A DNA stretch of 44,313 nt from Halorhodospira halophila (GTDB lineage Bacteria > Pseudomonadota > Gammaproteobacteria > Nitrococcales > Halorhodospiraceae). The position numbers and the translations under genes were made by a program. Where the stretch lies: assembly GCF_016653405.1 (NCBI RefSeq), contig NZ_NHSN01000011.1, forward strand, positions 1 to 44,313, written 5' to 3'. The notes under the pieces are model-generated. The model was not told where the DNA came from. It was given only the letters and a program-made list of their open reading frames with translations, and did not search any database. This document shows, in pieces, positions 1 through 6,612 of this stretch (positions are counted from its first letter, which is position 1; the number at the start of each line of letters is the position of its first letter).

Positions 1-908
1 GCGTGTTGGAAGGTCGCCGCGAGCCAGTCCCCGCGCAGGGCCCGGGGGTCGAGCAGGACCGGCTCACGGGTCTGGTTGGTCAGCCGGACCGCCGTGACGT
101 GGTACCCACCCCCACGCCAGGCGGCGACCGGTTCGGCTTCGACGTGAGCGCCACGGACCAGGGCGACAGTCCCATCCTCAACGCCCACCGAGCGGATCCC
201 GGGATGCCCGGGCCTGAGTCGATCAGGTGCGTAGAGGTTCTGTGCGGCGTAGCGTGTGAGCGTGACGTAGTCCAGGACCGGCGCTTGCCCATCGGCGGAC
301 TCCGCCTCGGAAGGCCCCTCGGGGTCAGCTGCCGCCTCACGCTCCTCGCCGTGGACGATCAGCTCACGGCGCGGCCCATCCTCACGCGCCTCCAGATCGA
401 GCATGAAGGACCGTCCGGTGTGCGGCTCCTCGACCAGCACCCGTGTCGCCTCGAAGGCTTCGGTCGGCTGGAGATAGAGCACGCCTTCGCGGGAAAGGAC
501 ACGCAGACGATCTTCGAGAGCCGGCGGCACGCCGACCCGGGCCTGATCGGCCGGCAGGCGCACGATCCGCTCCCCATCGACCGGCAGGATGACCCGGATC
601 GGGGTGCCATCCCAGACCACACGCTCCGGCGCGGCACCATCCTGAGCGGCCCGCTTTTTCGGGGTCGCAACCGTTCCGGCGGCATCGCTGCCCGGCTCCG
701 GACCGTCTACGCCAGGCGCCTCACCGTCCTGCTGCTGAGCCGCTCCGCTGGCACCGGATCCATCCTCCGAAGCGCCCTCCGGGCGCTGCTCAGTCTCGGG
801 ATCGGTCGTGAACTCCGGCACGGGCAGCGAGAACCCGTCATCCCCGGCCACCGCGTAGGTCGGGGCCAAGGCGAGGATGAGGGCGCTGGCTAGCGTTCGG
901 GCTCGCAC
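1..908 (-). CDS. TIGR03749-family ICE conjugation protein (PFL_4704-like, TraK-like), 3' end cut by window
   Basis: A GTG start at 908 follows a GGAGGT Shine-Dalgarno six bases upstream, and the frame stays open for 302 codons to the window edge. The product has an N-terminal signal peptide (about residues 1-22). A Glu/Gly/Ser-rich linker with no clear fold follows (about 23-95). A beta-rich domain then contains RVGVPPALEDRLRVLSREG. A second conserved part holds LTRYAAQNLYAP and, at the cut end, LLDPRALRGDWLAATFQH. These last motifs match my recollection of TIGR03749 proteins of PFGI-1-type ICEs, periplasmic T4SS components thought to resemble TraK. It overlaps the end of the upstream lipoprotein gene by 19 bases, which suggests coupled translation. 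The long acidic linker is unusual and may reflect a halophilic host. Confidence 0.75.
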   Translation of the reverse strand, partial: MRARTLASALILALAPTYAVAGDDGFSLPVPEFTTDPETEQRPEGASEDGSGASGAAQQQDGEAPGVDGPEPGSDAAGTVATPKKRAAQDGAAPERVVWDGTPIRVILPVDGERIVRLPADQARVGVPPALEDRLRVLSREGVLYLQPTEAFEATRVLVEEPHTGRSFMLDLEAREDGPRRELIVHGEEREAAADPEGPSEAESADGQAPVLDYVTLTRYAAQNLYAPDRLRPGHPGIRSVGVEDGTVALVRGAHVEAEPVAAWRGGGYHVTAVRLTNQTREPVLLDPRALRGDWLAATFQH

Positions 909-1183
909 CGTTCACCTCCGATGTAGTAGATGATCTGCTCGGGAGCGCGCGAGAGATCCGCCCACACCTGGCGGCGCCCCTCGAGGACCTCCTCGCAGGA
1001 AGGCTCCGGGGATGCCTCTGCGTCATCCCCCTCGGCGCGCTGCTTGTCAGCCGACTCGCTCGCTTCCCCCTCCTCGGCCTTCGGCTTTTCGGACGCCTGT
1101 TCGGGCGAAGACGGCGTGCTGGAACAGCCCGCCATCACGATCAGCCCTGCCAGCAGGGCCCCTGTCGGATGGAACCACCTCAT
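890..1183 (-). CDS. Small putative lipoprotein of the ICE conjugation operon
   Basis: This 97-residue product starts at the ATG that overlaps the previous gene's stop (ATGA). An N-terminal hydrophobic stretch ends in the lipobox-like LIVMAGC, so Cys20 would be lipidated after signal peptidase II cleavage. A low-complexity Glu/Ala/Ser-rich spacer follows, then a short C-terminal part with two cysteines (SCEEVLEGRR and GGERCEPER). I do not recognise the family. T4SS operons of this ICE class usually contain a small lipoprotein, comparable in role to VirB7 or TraV, and position and targeting fit that. The role is inferred. Confidence 0.65.
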   Translation of the reverse strand: MRWFHPTGALLAGLIVMAGCSSTPSSPEQASEKPKAEEGEASESADKQRAEGDDAEASPEPSCEEVLEGRRQVWADLSRAPEQIIYYIGGERCEPER

Positions 1184-2082
1184 GGGCCAGCCTCCTCGAC
1201 TTGCAGCGCATGCAGGGTGCCGTCCTGGTGGCGCAGGACCGCGACCTCGGCCTCTGGATCGACCGAGCTCACCCGCCAACTCGTCTCGCCCACGGCCTCG
1301 CCGGAGCGATAGCGCCCGGTCTCTCCGTCATGGGCCAGGATGACCAGTGCGGACCCGGCCCAATGCTCGAAGCCGAGTAGACGGGCATCCTCGAGCCTCG
1401 GGTTCTCCGGTGCCTCCTCCAGGGTGGTGAGCCGCTCATCCAGCGCGTCGAGCCGGTCCTCGCTGACCCCGGGGATCTGTTGCTCCAGGGCCTCGAGCTC
1501 TGCGGCCAGGTCCCCGGTTTGCTGCTCCAGTTGAGCGACGCGATCGACCGACGGCAGCCCTGTCAGTGCCTCCTCATGCGCAGCCAGGGCCTGCTCGATT
1601 TCCTGCAGCCCGGACTCCTGAGCCTGCTCCAAGGCATCGATTGCCTGTTCCTGCTCCGCCGCCACCTCCTGCAGCTGATTCTCGAGCTCCTGCTCCAGGG
1701 CCTGGACACGCTGCGCAACCTGGGCCAGCTCCGGGGCCGGCGCGGTATCCTCCTCGTCGTCCCCACCGGCGCCGAGCACGGCTCCAAGGACGACGAGCAC
1801 GACGAGAACACCTGCGCCAGGGAGGGCGAAGCGTTTGAGGCGAGCGCCGGTGCCGGTCGCGGCTGCCTGGTGTTCCTGGCCTTCCTCGCTTGCGCCATCA
1901 CCGAAGATGGATGCCTCGAGGTCCGCTCCGTGGTCGGGTTCATCGGGCGAACCAGGATCCGGGGTCTCGACGCTCCTGGGGCCCGCGGATGCCTCGTGCG
2001 GCTCGCCCGCCTGCGCGTCGGTCTGGCGCTCGCCTTCGGAAGTATCGGGGTGTTGCCGCTGGGTTTGCTTTCGCCGGCTCAT
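1180..2082 (-). CDS. Single-pass membrane protein with long coiled coil, ICE conjugation operon
   Basis: The 300-residue protein begins at an ATG overlapping the upstream stop (ATGA). Residues 1-84 are hydrophilic, acidic and presumably cytoplasmic. One transmembrane helix spans about 86-106. A Gln/Glu/Leu-rich coiled coil runs from about 117 to 225, and a compact beta-type domain (about 231-300, with LLGFEHWAGSALVILAHD) closes the protein. That layout is typical of bitopic inner-membrane proteins that reach into the periplasm in secretion or pilus machines, such as PilP/GspC-like or TraB-like scaffolds. I cannot assign a family. Its place between PilL-like and TIGR03749-like genes argues for a T4SS envelope role. 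Confidence 0.7.
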   Translation of the reverse strand: MSRRKQTQRQHPDTSEGERQTDAQAGEPHEASAGPRSVETPDPGSPDEPDHGADLEASIFGDGASEEGQEHQAAATGTGARLKRFALPGAGVLVVLVVLGAVLGAGGDDEEDTAPAPELAQVAQRVQALEQELENQLQEVAAEQEQAIDALEQAQESGLQEIEQALAAHEEALTGLPSVDRVAQLEQQTGDLAAELEALEQQIPGVSEDRLDALDERLTTLEEAPENPRLEDARLLGFEHWAGSALVILAHDGETGRYRSGEAVGETSWRVSSVDPEAEVAVLRHQDGTLHALQVEEAGP

Positions 2083-2759
2083 TGGGTCACCTCGTCAAAC
2101 CACGACTCAGCCTCATCCGGATCGCCGGCCTCGATCTCCTCGGTGTCGGGGATCTCCAGCTTGGCGCCGGCCATCAGCAGATTCGGGTCGCCGCCGATGA
2201 AGGCCTGGGGGTTGGCCTCGTAGAGGGCCTGGCTCGCCACCTTCGGATGCCTTGGCGCGACATGAGCCGCGATCTGGTAGAGGCTGGCGCCGCGGGCAAT
2301 TGGCCCGAGGGTCCCCGGTTCCTCCGGGTCGTCCCGATCGGCCGCGAGCCGCTCCGCATTGGCCTCCGCCCCCTCCCGGTACGGCGGCTTCGGTTCATAG
2401 GTCACCGCGCGCGCGACCGGGTCGGTAAGAAGTCGCCAGGGAGCACCAGCGAGGGTCTTGAGGGCCTCCTGCAAGGGCATAGGCCCGAGCTCCCGGTGGG
2501 CCTCGGGCAGCGGGCGACTGGTCAATACGGACGTTGCCGCCAGCTCCAGGAACTCGTAGCCGCTCGGCTCAAGAAGATGCTCCAGGGCATCCCCGACGGT
2601 CGTCACCTCCTGTGGAAAGACGACCTGGACGCTGGTCTTGAGCGGCTCCAGCTCCGCATCCATAGGATCAGGGTCCAGACTGGAGTAGCGCCCCACCTGT
2701 TCTCCGGCTATGCTCGGCCCAGCGATCGTGAGTAGCGTTGCGAAAAGGACGGCACGCAT
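2079..2759 (-). CDS. pilL: PilL-like ICE protein (TIGR03748) with C-terminal FimV/LysM-type domain
   Basis: The 226-residue product starts at an ATG preceded by a strong Shine-Dalgarno (AGGAGG). A signal peptide occupies about residues 1-18. Residues about 22-140 resemble the conjugative PilL N-terminal family of PFGI-1-class elements: GRYSSLDPDP, VTTVGDALEHLLEPSGYEF, LPEAHRELGPMPLQEAL and a segment ending TLAGAPWRLL. The C-terminal part (about 150-205) looks like the LysM-like core of FimV, with GASLYQIA, ANPQAFIGGDPNLLMAG and AKLEIP, and probably contacts peptidoglycan. It is the first gene of a minus-strand operon with 4-base overlaps to the next genes. Full PilL proteins are usually longer, so this may be a compact variant. 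Confidence 0.75.
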   Translation of the reverse strand: MRAVLFATLLTIAGPSIAGEQVGRYSSLDPDPMDAELEPLKTSVQVVFPQEVTTVGDALEHLLEPSGYEFLELAATSVLTSRPLPEAHRELGPMPLQEALKTLAGAPWRLLTDPVARAVTYEPKPPYREGAEANAERLAADRDDPEEPGTLGPIARGASLYQIAAHVAPRHPKVASQALYEANPQAFIGGDPNLLMAGAKLEIPDTEEIEAGDPDEAESWFDEVTQ

Positions 2760-3259
2760 CTGCTGGCCCCTCCTCTTGCCCGTACCTGCGTGGTTCAGCG
2801 TGCCGAGAGAGCACCGCAGAATGTCGCCAAAAAGCAGAATCCCCTGACGAGACTTCTGGCTGTGCGCGTGGGCGACAGGCCGTGAAAGGCCACAAGCTTA
2901 TAAAAGGTGAGCGGAATGGAAGGGAGACGGAACGGTACGGGGCCTACCCGGGGATGAAATTCTTAAACGGGTCAAAGGGTCAGCGGGGTGATACCCTTGC
3001 GCGCTAAGGCACCTGAAAGCCCACCCCCTCCCGAGTAAGGGATTACAATGCAAAAAGGGCCAGCGTGCCTCGCAGAGAACGCAGACCCCAGACGCTAACG
3101 GCGCAGCGGATGCGGAAGTGAACGCCTCGCAATGGTTGAAGACCGCACCACCTTGGGCCGCCTTCAGCTCTTCAGCGTCTTCTACGTCTTAAGCCTCTAG
3201 GTCTCCGGTATTTTTTCGTTGAGGATCGGAAATAGATTCCTAACCCGTTGAGGAACGTC
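2760..3259. other. Intergenic region upstream of the pilL-like operon
   Basis: I see no convincing gene here. The strand-minus Shine-Dalgarno of the pilL-like gene lies at the left edge, and its promoter must be in this stretch, but I could not pick out a clear -35/-10 pair. At the right edge are integron-like core motifs: GTTGAGG at 3218 and 3247, and TCCTAAC at 3238. A short open frame on the plus strand (2738-3007) overlaps the start of the pilL-like gene and has no family likeness. Confidence 0.5.
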
Positions 3260-3508
3260 ATGACGACCCCTATTTCAAATGACTCAACAAACCCGTCTAC
3301 TGACCGACCAACGGGCAACCAGATCGCGGCTGAGATTGCCGCGGAGGCGACCCTGCTGTTGGCTCTATACTACTCACCCGACAGCAATGGGGGGGCGATG
3401 AAGACTAACACCCCCGGCGACCCAGCTGAAGTCCAAAAGAAAGCTGAAGCAATCTACAAACGGCTCTTGATTATCGCCCATCAGGAAGGCTTTGACCTAC
3501 ACACCTAA
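3260..3508 (+). CDS. Small hypothetical protein, plus strand
   Basis: An 82-residue product from an ATG with a good Shine-Dalgarno (GAGGA, 6 bases upstream); an in-frame TTG four codons earlier is less likely. The sequence is soluble, with a polar Ser/Thr/Asn-rich start, a helix containing IAAEIAAEATLLLALYY, and a second helix with PAEVQKKAEAIYKRLLIIAHQ. I recognise no family. It is oriented opposite to the ICE genes on both sides and ends one base before the target duplication of the left 135-bp repeat. Base composition is more AT-rich than the chromosome. It may be a cassette remnant or ICE cargo. Confidence 0.5.
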   Translation: MTTPISNDSTNPSTDRPTGNQIAAEIAAEATLLLALYYSPDSNGGAMKTNTPGDPAEVQKKAEAIYKRLLIIAHQEGFDLHT

Positions 3509-3513
3509 CTGGG

Positions 3514-3648
3514 GCTATCCAACTCTGTGTGGGTGACACCTTCATCAGGTCAGGCCGCGTCAGCACTAGATGTTGTGCGATAGGGTCACGCCGGCGGACG
3601 GCTACCCCGCTACAAGCCGCTGACACCCACACGATTCGCGAAGGGGCC
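3514..3648 (+). repeat. 135-bp repeat, left copy (inverted relative to the copy at 10511-10645), MITE-like
   Basis: The sequence matches the reverse complement of 10511-10645 along its whole length. The middle 100 or so bases are identical and the few differences are near the ends. The two ends resemble each other as imperfect terminal inverted repeats: reading inward, both contain an AATCnGTGTnGGTG-like block. The copy is flanked by CTGGG on both sides (3509-3513 and 3649-3653), consistent with a 5-bp target duplication. I infer a short non-autonomous transposable element. It contains no gene of its own but supplies the last codons of the small gene to its right. Confidence 0.85.
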
Positions 3649-3804
3649 CTGGGTGTACTCGCTTCTAAGCAGCCCGGCTAGATTATCGATCCAGTCACTA
3701 CTGAGCTGCGAGTGCAACTGCCCGCCACTGATACTGGTATCGGCCTTAAGCCAGTCCTTGCGAATATCCAGCAGTGCCTGCTTCATTGCTTCTTCGATAT
3801 CCAC
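3610..3804 (-). CDS. Small hypothetical cassette gene, C-terminus replaced by the 135-bp repeat
   Basis: A GTG start at 3804 has an AGGAG Shine-Dalgarno about ten bases upstream. The 64-residue product is mostly helical (MDIEEAMKQALLDIRKDWLK at the start) and matches no family I know. Its last codons (GPFANRVGVSGL) lie inside the inserted repeat. Removing the repeat and one CTGGG copy gives an uninterrupted frame ending in EYTQLGV, so about 54 residues are original. It follows the attC site at 3851-3928 on the same strand, as expected for the last visible cassette of the array. Function unknown. Confidence 0.5.
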   Translation of the reverse strand: MDIEEAMKQALLDIRKDWLKADTSISGGQLHSQLSSDWIDNLAGLLRSEYTQGPFANRVGVSGL

Positions 3805-3850
3805 CAGGTCGAGCTCCTATATCTTAGGATATCGTATTCATCGTAATGCC

Positions 3851-3928
3851 GCCCAACCTCGAAGCTCAGCCGACAGCGTAAGCGGGCAAAGCCCGCTGTA
3901 GTCGGTCGGCTGGAGCGCAGTGTTAGAG
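3851..3928 (-). other. attC: attC recombination site (78 bp) of the beta-flower cassette
   Basis: On the minus strand the site starts with CTCTAAC and ends with GTTGGGC. Between them are long inverted arms (CCAGCCGAC near one side and GTCGGCTG near the other) around a central GCGGGC/GCCCGC stem, so a folded single-strand hairpin is easy to draw. Orientation agrees with the flanking minus-strand genes. Confidence 0.85.
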
Positions 3929-3944
3929 GTCATTTTCTGAGAAC

Positions 3945-4376
3945 TCACGGTTCGCCTTGCTTGAGGAACGAACGACACGGTAACTCTCCCCATTGTTGCG
4001 AAAAGAGCGGGCGCAGTGGAGCTAGTTCTTTCAAACTTTTGAGCGGCTTTAGCGACTTCACACTCTTGACCGGTTCAGGCTGCGGATTTGAGAAAACGCT
4101 TTCTACTGCACACGCTGCATCGCCCTCGTGACCACGAACGATTCCATCTACAAACCAACCTAGGTGATTTCCATTGAATCCGTAGACATGAAAGTCACGA
4201 CCGCTGTCTCGGACAAGGTATGCGACGGGTTCGCCTGACCATAGATAGATAGTCAGATCATCGTCGGCGACGATGTACGCGGCCGCACGGCCTTCTCCGT
4301 CGAAAAGCGAGATCTCGTCTTGCGCGACCACAACGGAGCACACGAACGTCAATAGGCAAACAGCGATTATTTTCAT
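3945..4376 (-). CDS. Secreted 4-fold beta-flower-type protein, integron cassette
   Basis: The 143-residue product has a cleavable signal peptide (about residues 1-18, ending VVVAQ). The mature part carries four short, similar beta units: ISLFDGEGRAAAYI, LTIYLWSGEPVAYLV, DFHVYGFNGNHLGWFVDG and a weaker fourth. This resembles the 4-fold beta-flower family named in recent databases, for which I know no function. The C-terminal third (KSVKSLKPLKSLKEL) is a Lys/Leu repeat and then irregular. The ATG lies only four bases from the upstream attC core, whose GAGG probably acts as ribosome binding site. Single-gene cassette, followed 16 bases later by its attC. Confidence 0.65.
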   Translation of the reverse strand: MKIIAVCLLTFVCSVVVAQDEISLFDGEGRAAAYIVADDDLTIYLWSGEPVAYLVRDSGRDFHVYGFNGNHLGWFVDGIVRGHEGDAACAVESVFSNPQPEPVKSVKSLKPLKSLKELAPLRPLFSQQWGELPCRSFLKQGEP

Positions 4377-4380
4377 ATGA

Positions 4381-4441
4381 CCTCAACGACAGGCTGAGGC
4401 GCGCGAGCCTTGCGAGCGTCGCCTCAAGCCACTAGTTAGGA
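4381..4441 (-). other. attC: attC recombination site (61 bp) of the TIR-SLATT cassette
   Basis: On the minus strand it starts TCCTAAC, five bases after the SLATT stop codon, and ends GTTGAGG. Inverted arms GGCTTGAGGCGA and GCGCCTCAGCC flank a short GCTCGC/GCGAGC stem. It is the 3' boundary of the two-gene TIR-like/SLATT cassette. The last core base (G instead of a pyrimidine) deviates from consensus. Confidence 0.8.
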
Positions 4442-4446
4442 ACCAG

Positions 4447-5319
4447 CTACTCATGCTGCCTCGCTACCCACTGAGTATGCTCTCGAGAGAACGCCAGTTC
4501 TGACTCATTAACGAACTCCGAAAAGTCATTTTCCGTCTCGACCTCATACAGTCTATTGAGCGTAATCCCAATTTCGTGTGCCGTGAGCGTATACGACGAC
4601 GCAAGTTCGCTGAACTTCCTAATCTGCATCCAGCCGATCAAAGACGCTGCGAGCACGATTAGCGGATCGGTCGGCGCATGCTCCCAACCGGGCTGGGTGA
4701 TACGTATCAGCACGGTGAGTATTGCTATGACATAAACGATCAAAGTCACCCCGACCCAACGTCGAAATGCCTTCTTGTTATCTCTCGCACGTCGGTTATA
4801 CCAATCTCTTTGCTCCTGTATCCGATATTCCTTGTAATACTGCTTGCGCTCTTCGATTCCCCTTTTCCGAACCTGATCCATCGCGTGAGTCACTTGATCT
4901 TCGGCTGAGGAACCAGACGCTAATTCTTCACCGACTTCTCGGTTAGCCTTCAAGATCTCCCGCAAATAATTCCGAAATTCCGCTCTCGGCTCTTGGATAC
5001 TCTCGGCGTCGAGGAACGGGTCGGCCCGCATCATATAGCGCCACGTGGATGTCTTGACCGACTCCGCAAGAGCTCGGCATCGATACCATGTTTGCTCAGG
5101 CTTCTTGAATGAACGAACCACGAGCATTGTCGCGGCGAGCACGAATACGAGGGCATAACCAACATCGTAGTACGCACTGGTATACCACTGGAGTCCCAGG
5201 ACTGCAGCAAGGAACAGCAGGGTATATTCTGCCCGCACGAGATTCAGGTACTTGCTTTGTGCCGTATTGGAGGCCTTGTCAGCGTCCAAGTACAGCGCCG
5301 GGTAATTGCCTTTGTCCAT
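4447..5319 (-). CDS. SLATT-type (DUF4231-like) four-helix membrane effector, second gene of the TIR cassette
   Basis: The 290-residue protein has two hydrophobic hairpins: helices at about 32-49 and 53-69, then 188-206 and 218-234. A charged cytoplasmic helical region of about 115 residues lies between them. The N-terminal half (YLDADKASNTAQSKYLNLVR, ESVKTSTWRYMMRADPF) and the C-terminal half (YKEYRIQEQRDWYNRRA) fit the paired SLATT_3/SLATT_1 architecture. These are 2TM domains predicted by Burroughs and colleagues to be pore-forming effectors in nucleotide-signal conflict systems. It begins two bases after the TIR-like gene's stop, so the two are surely co-translated. I infer it acts on the host membrane once the TIR-like partner signals. 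Family assignment is from pattern recognition only. Confidence 0.75.
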   Translation of the reverse strand: MDKGNYPALYLDADKASNTAQSKYLNLVRAEYTLLFLAAVLGLQWYTSAYYDVGYALVFVLAATMLVVRSFKKPEQTWYRCRALAESVKTSTWRYMMRADPFLDAESIQEPRAEFRNYLREILKANREVGEELASGSSAEDQVTHAMDQVRKRGIEERKQYYKEYRIQEQRDWYNRRARDNKKAFRRWVGVTLIVYVIAILTVLIRITQPGWEHAPTDPLIVLAASLIGWMQIRKFSELASSYTLTAHEIGITLNRLYEVETENDFSEFVNESELAFSREHTQWVARQHE

Positions 5320-5321
5320 GG

Positions 5322-5729
5322 CTACCGCAGCCTGCGTATCGCCTGGACGATTGAGCCGGTATTCCAGTTCACCAGTTCGTCCGCGGCCGATCTGACCGCA
5401 TCAGGTACTCGTTGTCCACCGCGCTGGCGTACACCCAATATCGGCTTATCTAACGCACTCGCAACGTTTATCTCGAACTGAATCCAATCGCTGTGCGCGA
5501 CATACATGCCAGCAATAATTACCACGACCTGCGCTGGTCGAATTTGCTGCCGTAGCTCTTCCTTGAGCTGCTCTTTGTTCATTCGGTCGAATTTCTTGTC
5601 CTCCGGAATCGAGTAGTTGATGTACGCAAAATTGTTCGCGTTATCGAGAAGTTTAATCATACTCTCGTAGCGTTCCCCGTATTTCCACGCGTGGCTAATG
5701 AACAAGCGGTATGGGTTCAGAGTTGGCAT
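5322..5729 (-). CDS. TIR-like (MTH538/DUF1863, ThsB-type) protein, first gene of the cassette
   Basis: The 135-residue product is a single domain. The start RLFISHAWKYGERYESMIKL matches the TIR-like FISHxW beta-A strand. A segment IPEDKKFDRMNKEQLKEELR leads to QQIRPAQVVVIIAGMYVAHS. DWIQFEI then holds the likely catalytic Glu86, followed by KPILGV and NWNTGSIVQAIRRL. This order is typical of Thoeris ThsB proteins, which make cyclic ADP-ribose-like signals from NAD after phage infection. No ThsA is nearby; a SLATT membrane gene takes its place. ATG at 5729 has a clear AAGGAG Shine-Dalgarno. Function as the sensor and signal producer of a two-gene defence module is inferred. Confidence 0.8.
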   Translation of the reverse strand: MPTLNPYRLFISHAWKYGERYESMIKLLDNANNFAYINYSIPEDKKFDRMNKEQLKEELRQQIRPAQVVVIIAGMYVAHSDWIQFEINVASALDKPILGVRQRGGQRVPDAVRSAADELVNWNTGSIVQAIRRLR

Positions 5730-5785
5730 ATACCGTTCTCCTTTTGATTGCCGTTGCCGGGGATTGCCGTATATCGTCTCTTTTC

Positions 5786-5857
5786 GCCTAACGCCTTCAC
5801 TCAGCCGTCGTCAGCCCGCGTAGCGGGTTGATAGTCGGCTGCAGTGACTTGTTGGGC
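5786..5857 (-). other. attC: attC recombination site (72 bp) of the UDG-like cassette
   Basis: On the minus strand it starts GCCCAAC and ends GTTAGGC, both perfect cores. Inner arms CTGCAGCCGAC and GACGGCTGAGTG pair around a central CCCGC/GCGGG stem. It has the typical look of integron attC sites. The last 18 or so codons of the UDG-like gene run into it. Confidence 0.92.
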
Positions 5858-6592
5858 ACGTTCTTGCACGATGACCTTCGATTTACCAGCAAGCAACTGA
5901 TCTATAAACGTTCGTATAGCCTGTGCGCACCGATATGCATAGGGCACGTTGTACATTCGTGCGGGATGCTGAGGTGAACGGACCACAAGGACTTGTGAAA
6001 GTGGGCCTTCGCCGTCAATTCGACAACCCTGCATAGACCTATGAGCGCGCCCTTTTTCGTTAATTTCGATAAAAGCGGATACATCCGGACAAGATATTGT
6101 GTATCCGGCATCTTTAAGCGTGCGAATGAGTAAATCGAAGGATTGTTGCTCCATTGCGACAATGACGCGTGGGCGTATCTGCACTAGTACTTTCAAAACC
6201 GATGATGCACCACTTTGCATTCGGTCCGCGGGAACAGAGGCAGCATCTGGGTTTTGCTGCCAATGAAAATTCACAAAAGTATATAGTTTGGATCCGCCAG
6301 CCGCTAGGGACAACCCAACAATGGTTTCAACGAGTGGCTTTAGCGATGCTCTGAAGCCAGCGCTCCACTCACTGAATGGTTCTAAGAACGGCGTATCCCA
6401 TAGCGGTGCTCCGCTGTCCATAACTCGCGCTCGATTTGGGGTTACCCTTTCGCCACCGCCAGGACTCGGGCCTACAAAGACTAGCCAACCAAGTGCTGAG
6501 CCGTAGCAGCCCTCAGGCCAAACGTACTTCGGGTCACCCTCGATGCGCATGCGCTCCAACCGCTTAGCAGATTCTTCATTCAGCAATGTCAT
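5801..6592 (-). CDS. Hypothetical protein with uracil-DNA-glycosylase-like motifs, integron cassette
   Basis: The 263-residue product contains a series of motifs in the order seen in the UDG-like superfamily. These are VFVGPSPGGGE (39-48; compare the GxxPGxxE loop), NFHW (108-111), RPRVIVAMEQQSF (140-152; compare the central RPxVIVALG strand) and VVRSPQHPAR (203-212; compare the His-Pro-Ser loop). This is distant likeness, so a base-excision enzyme, a nucleic-acid or nucleotide binding role, or a defence role are all open. The C-terminal 18 residues are encoded by the attC site, a frequent feature of cassette genes. It is the first cassette after the lone GTTGGGC core. Confidence 0.55.
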   Translation of the reverse strand: MTLLNEESAKRLERMRIEGDPKYVWPEGCYGSALGWLVFVGPSPGGGERVTPNRARVMDSGAPLWDTPFLEPFSEWSAGFRASLKPLVETIVGLSLAAGGSKLYTFVNFHWQQNPDAASVPADRMQSGASSVLKVLVQIRPRVIVAMEQQSFDLLIRTLKDAGYTISCPDVSAFIEINEKGRAHRSMQGCRIDGEGPLSQVLVVRSPQHPARMYNVPYAYRCAQAIRTFIDQLLAGKSKVIVQERAQQVTAADYQPATRADDG

Positions 6593-6612
6593 TTGATATT
6601 CACTATTCTCCC

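Noticed and set aside
2738-3007. Plus-strand open frame of 89 codons
   Set aside because: It overlaps the pilL-like start and leader, and its composition is irregular with no likeness to known proteins.
3840-5860. The repeated stem-rich spacers as a CRISPR array
   Set aside because: The spacing is gene-sized, the repeats differ in sequence, and their cores and orientation fit integron attC sites.
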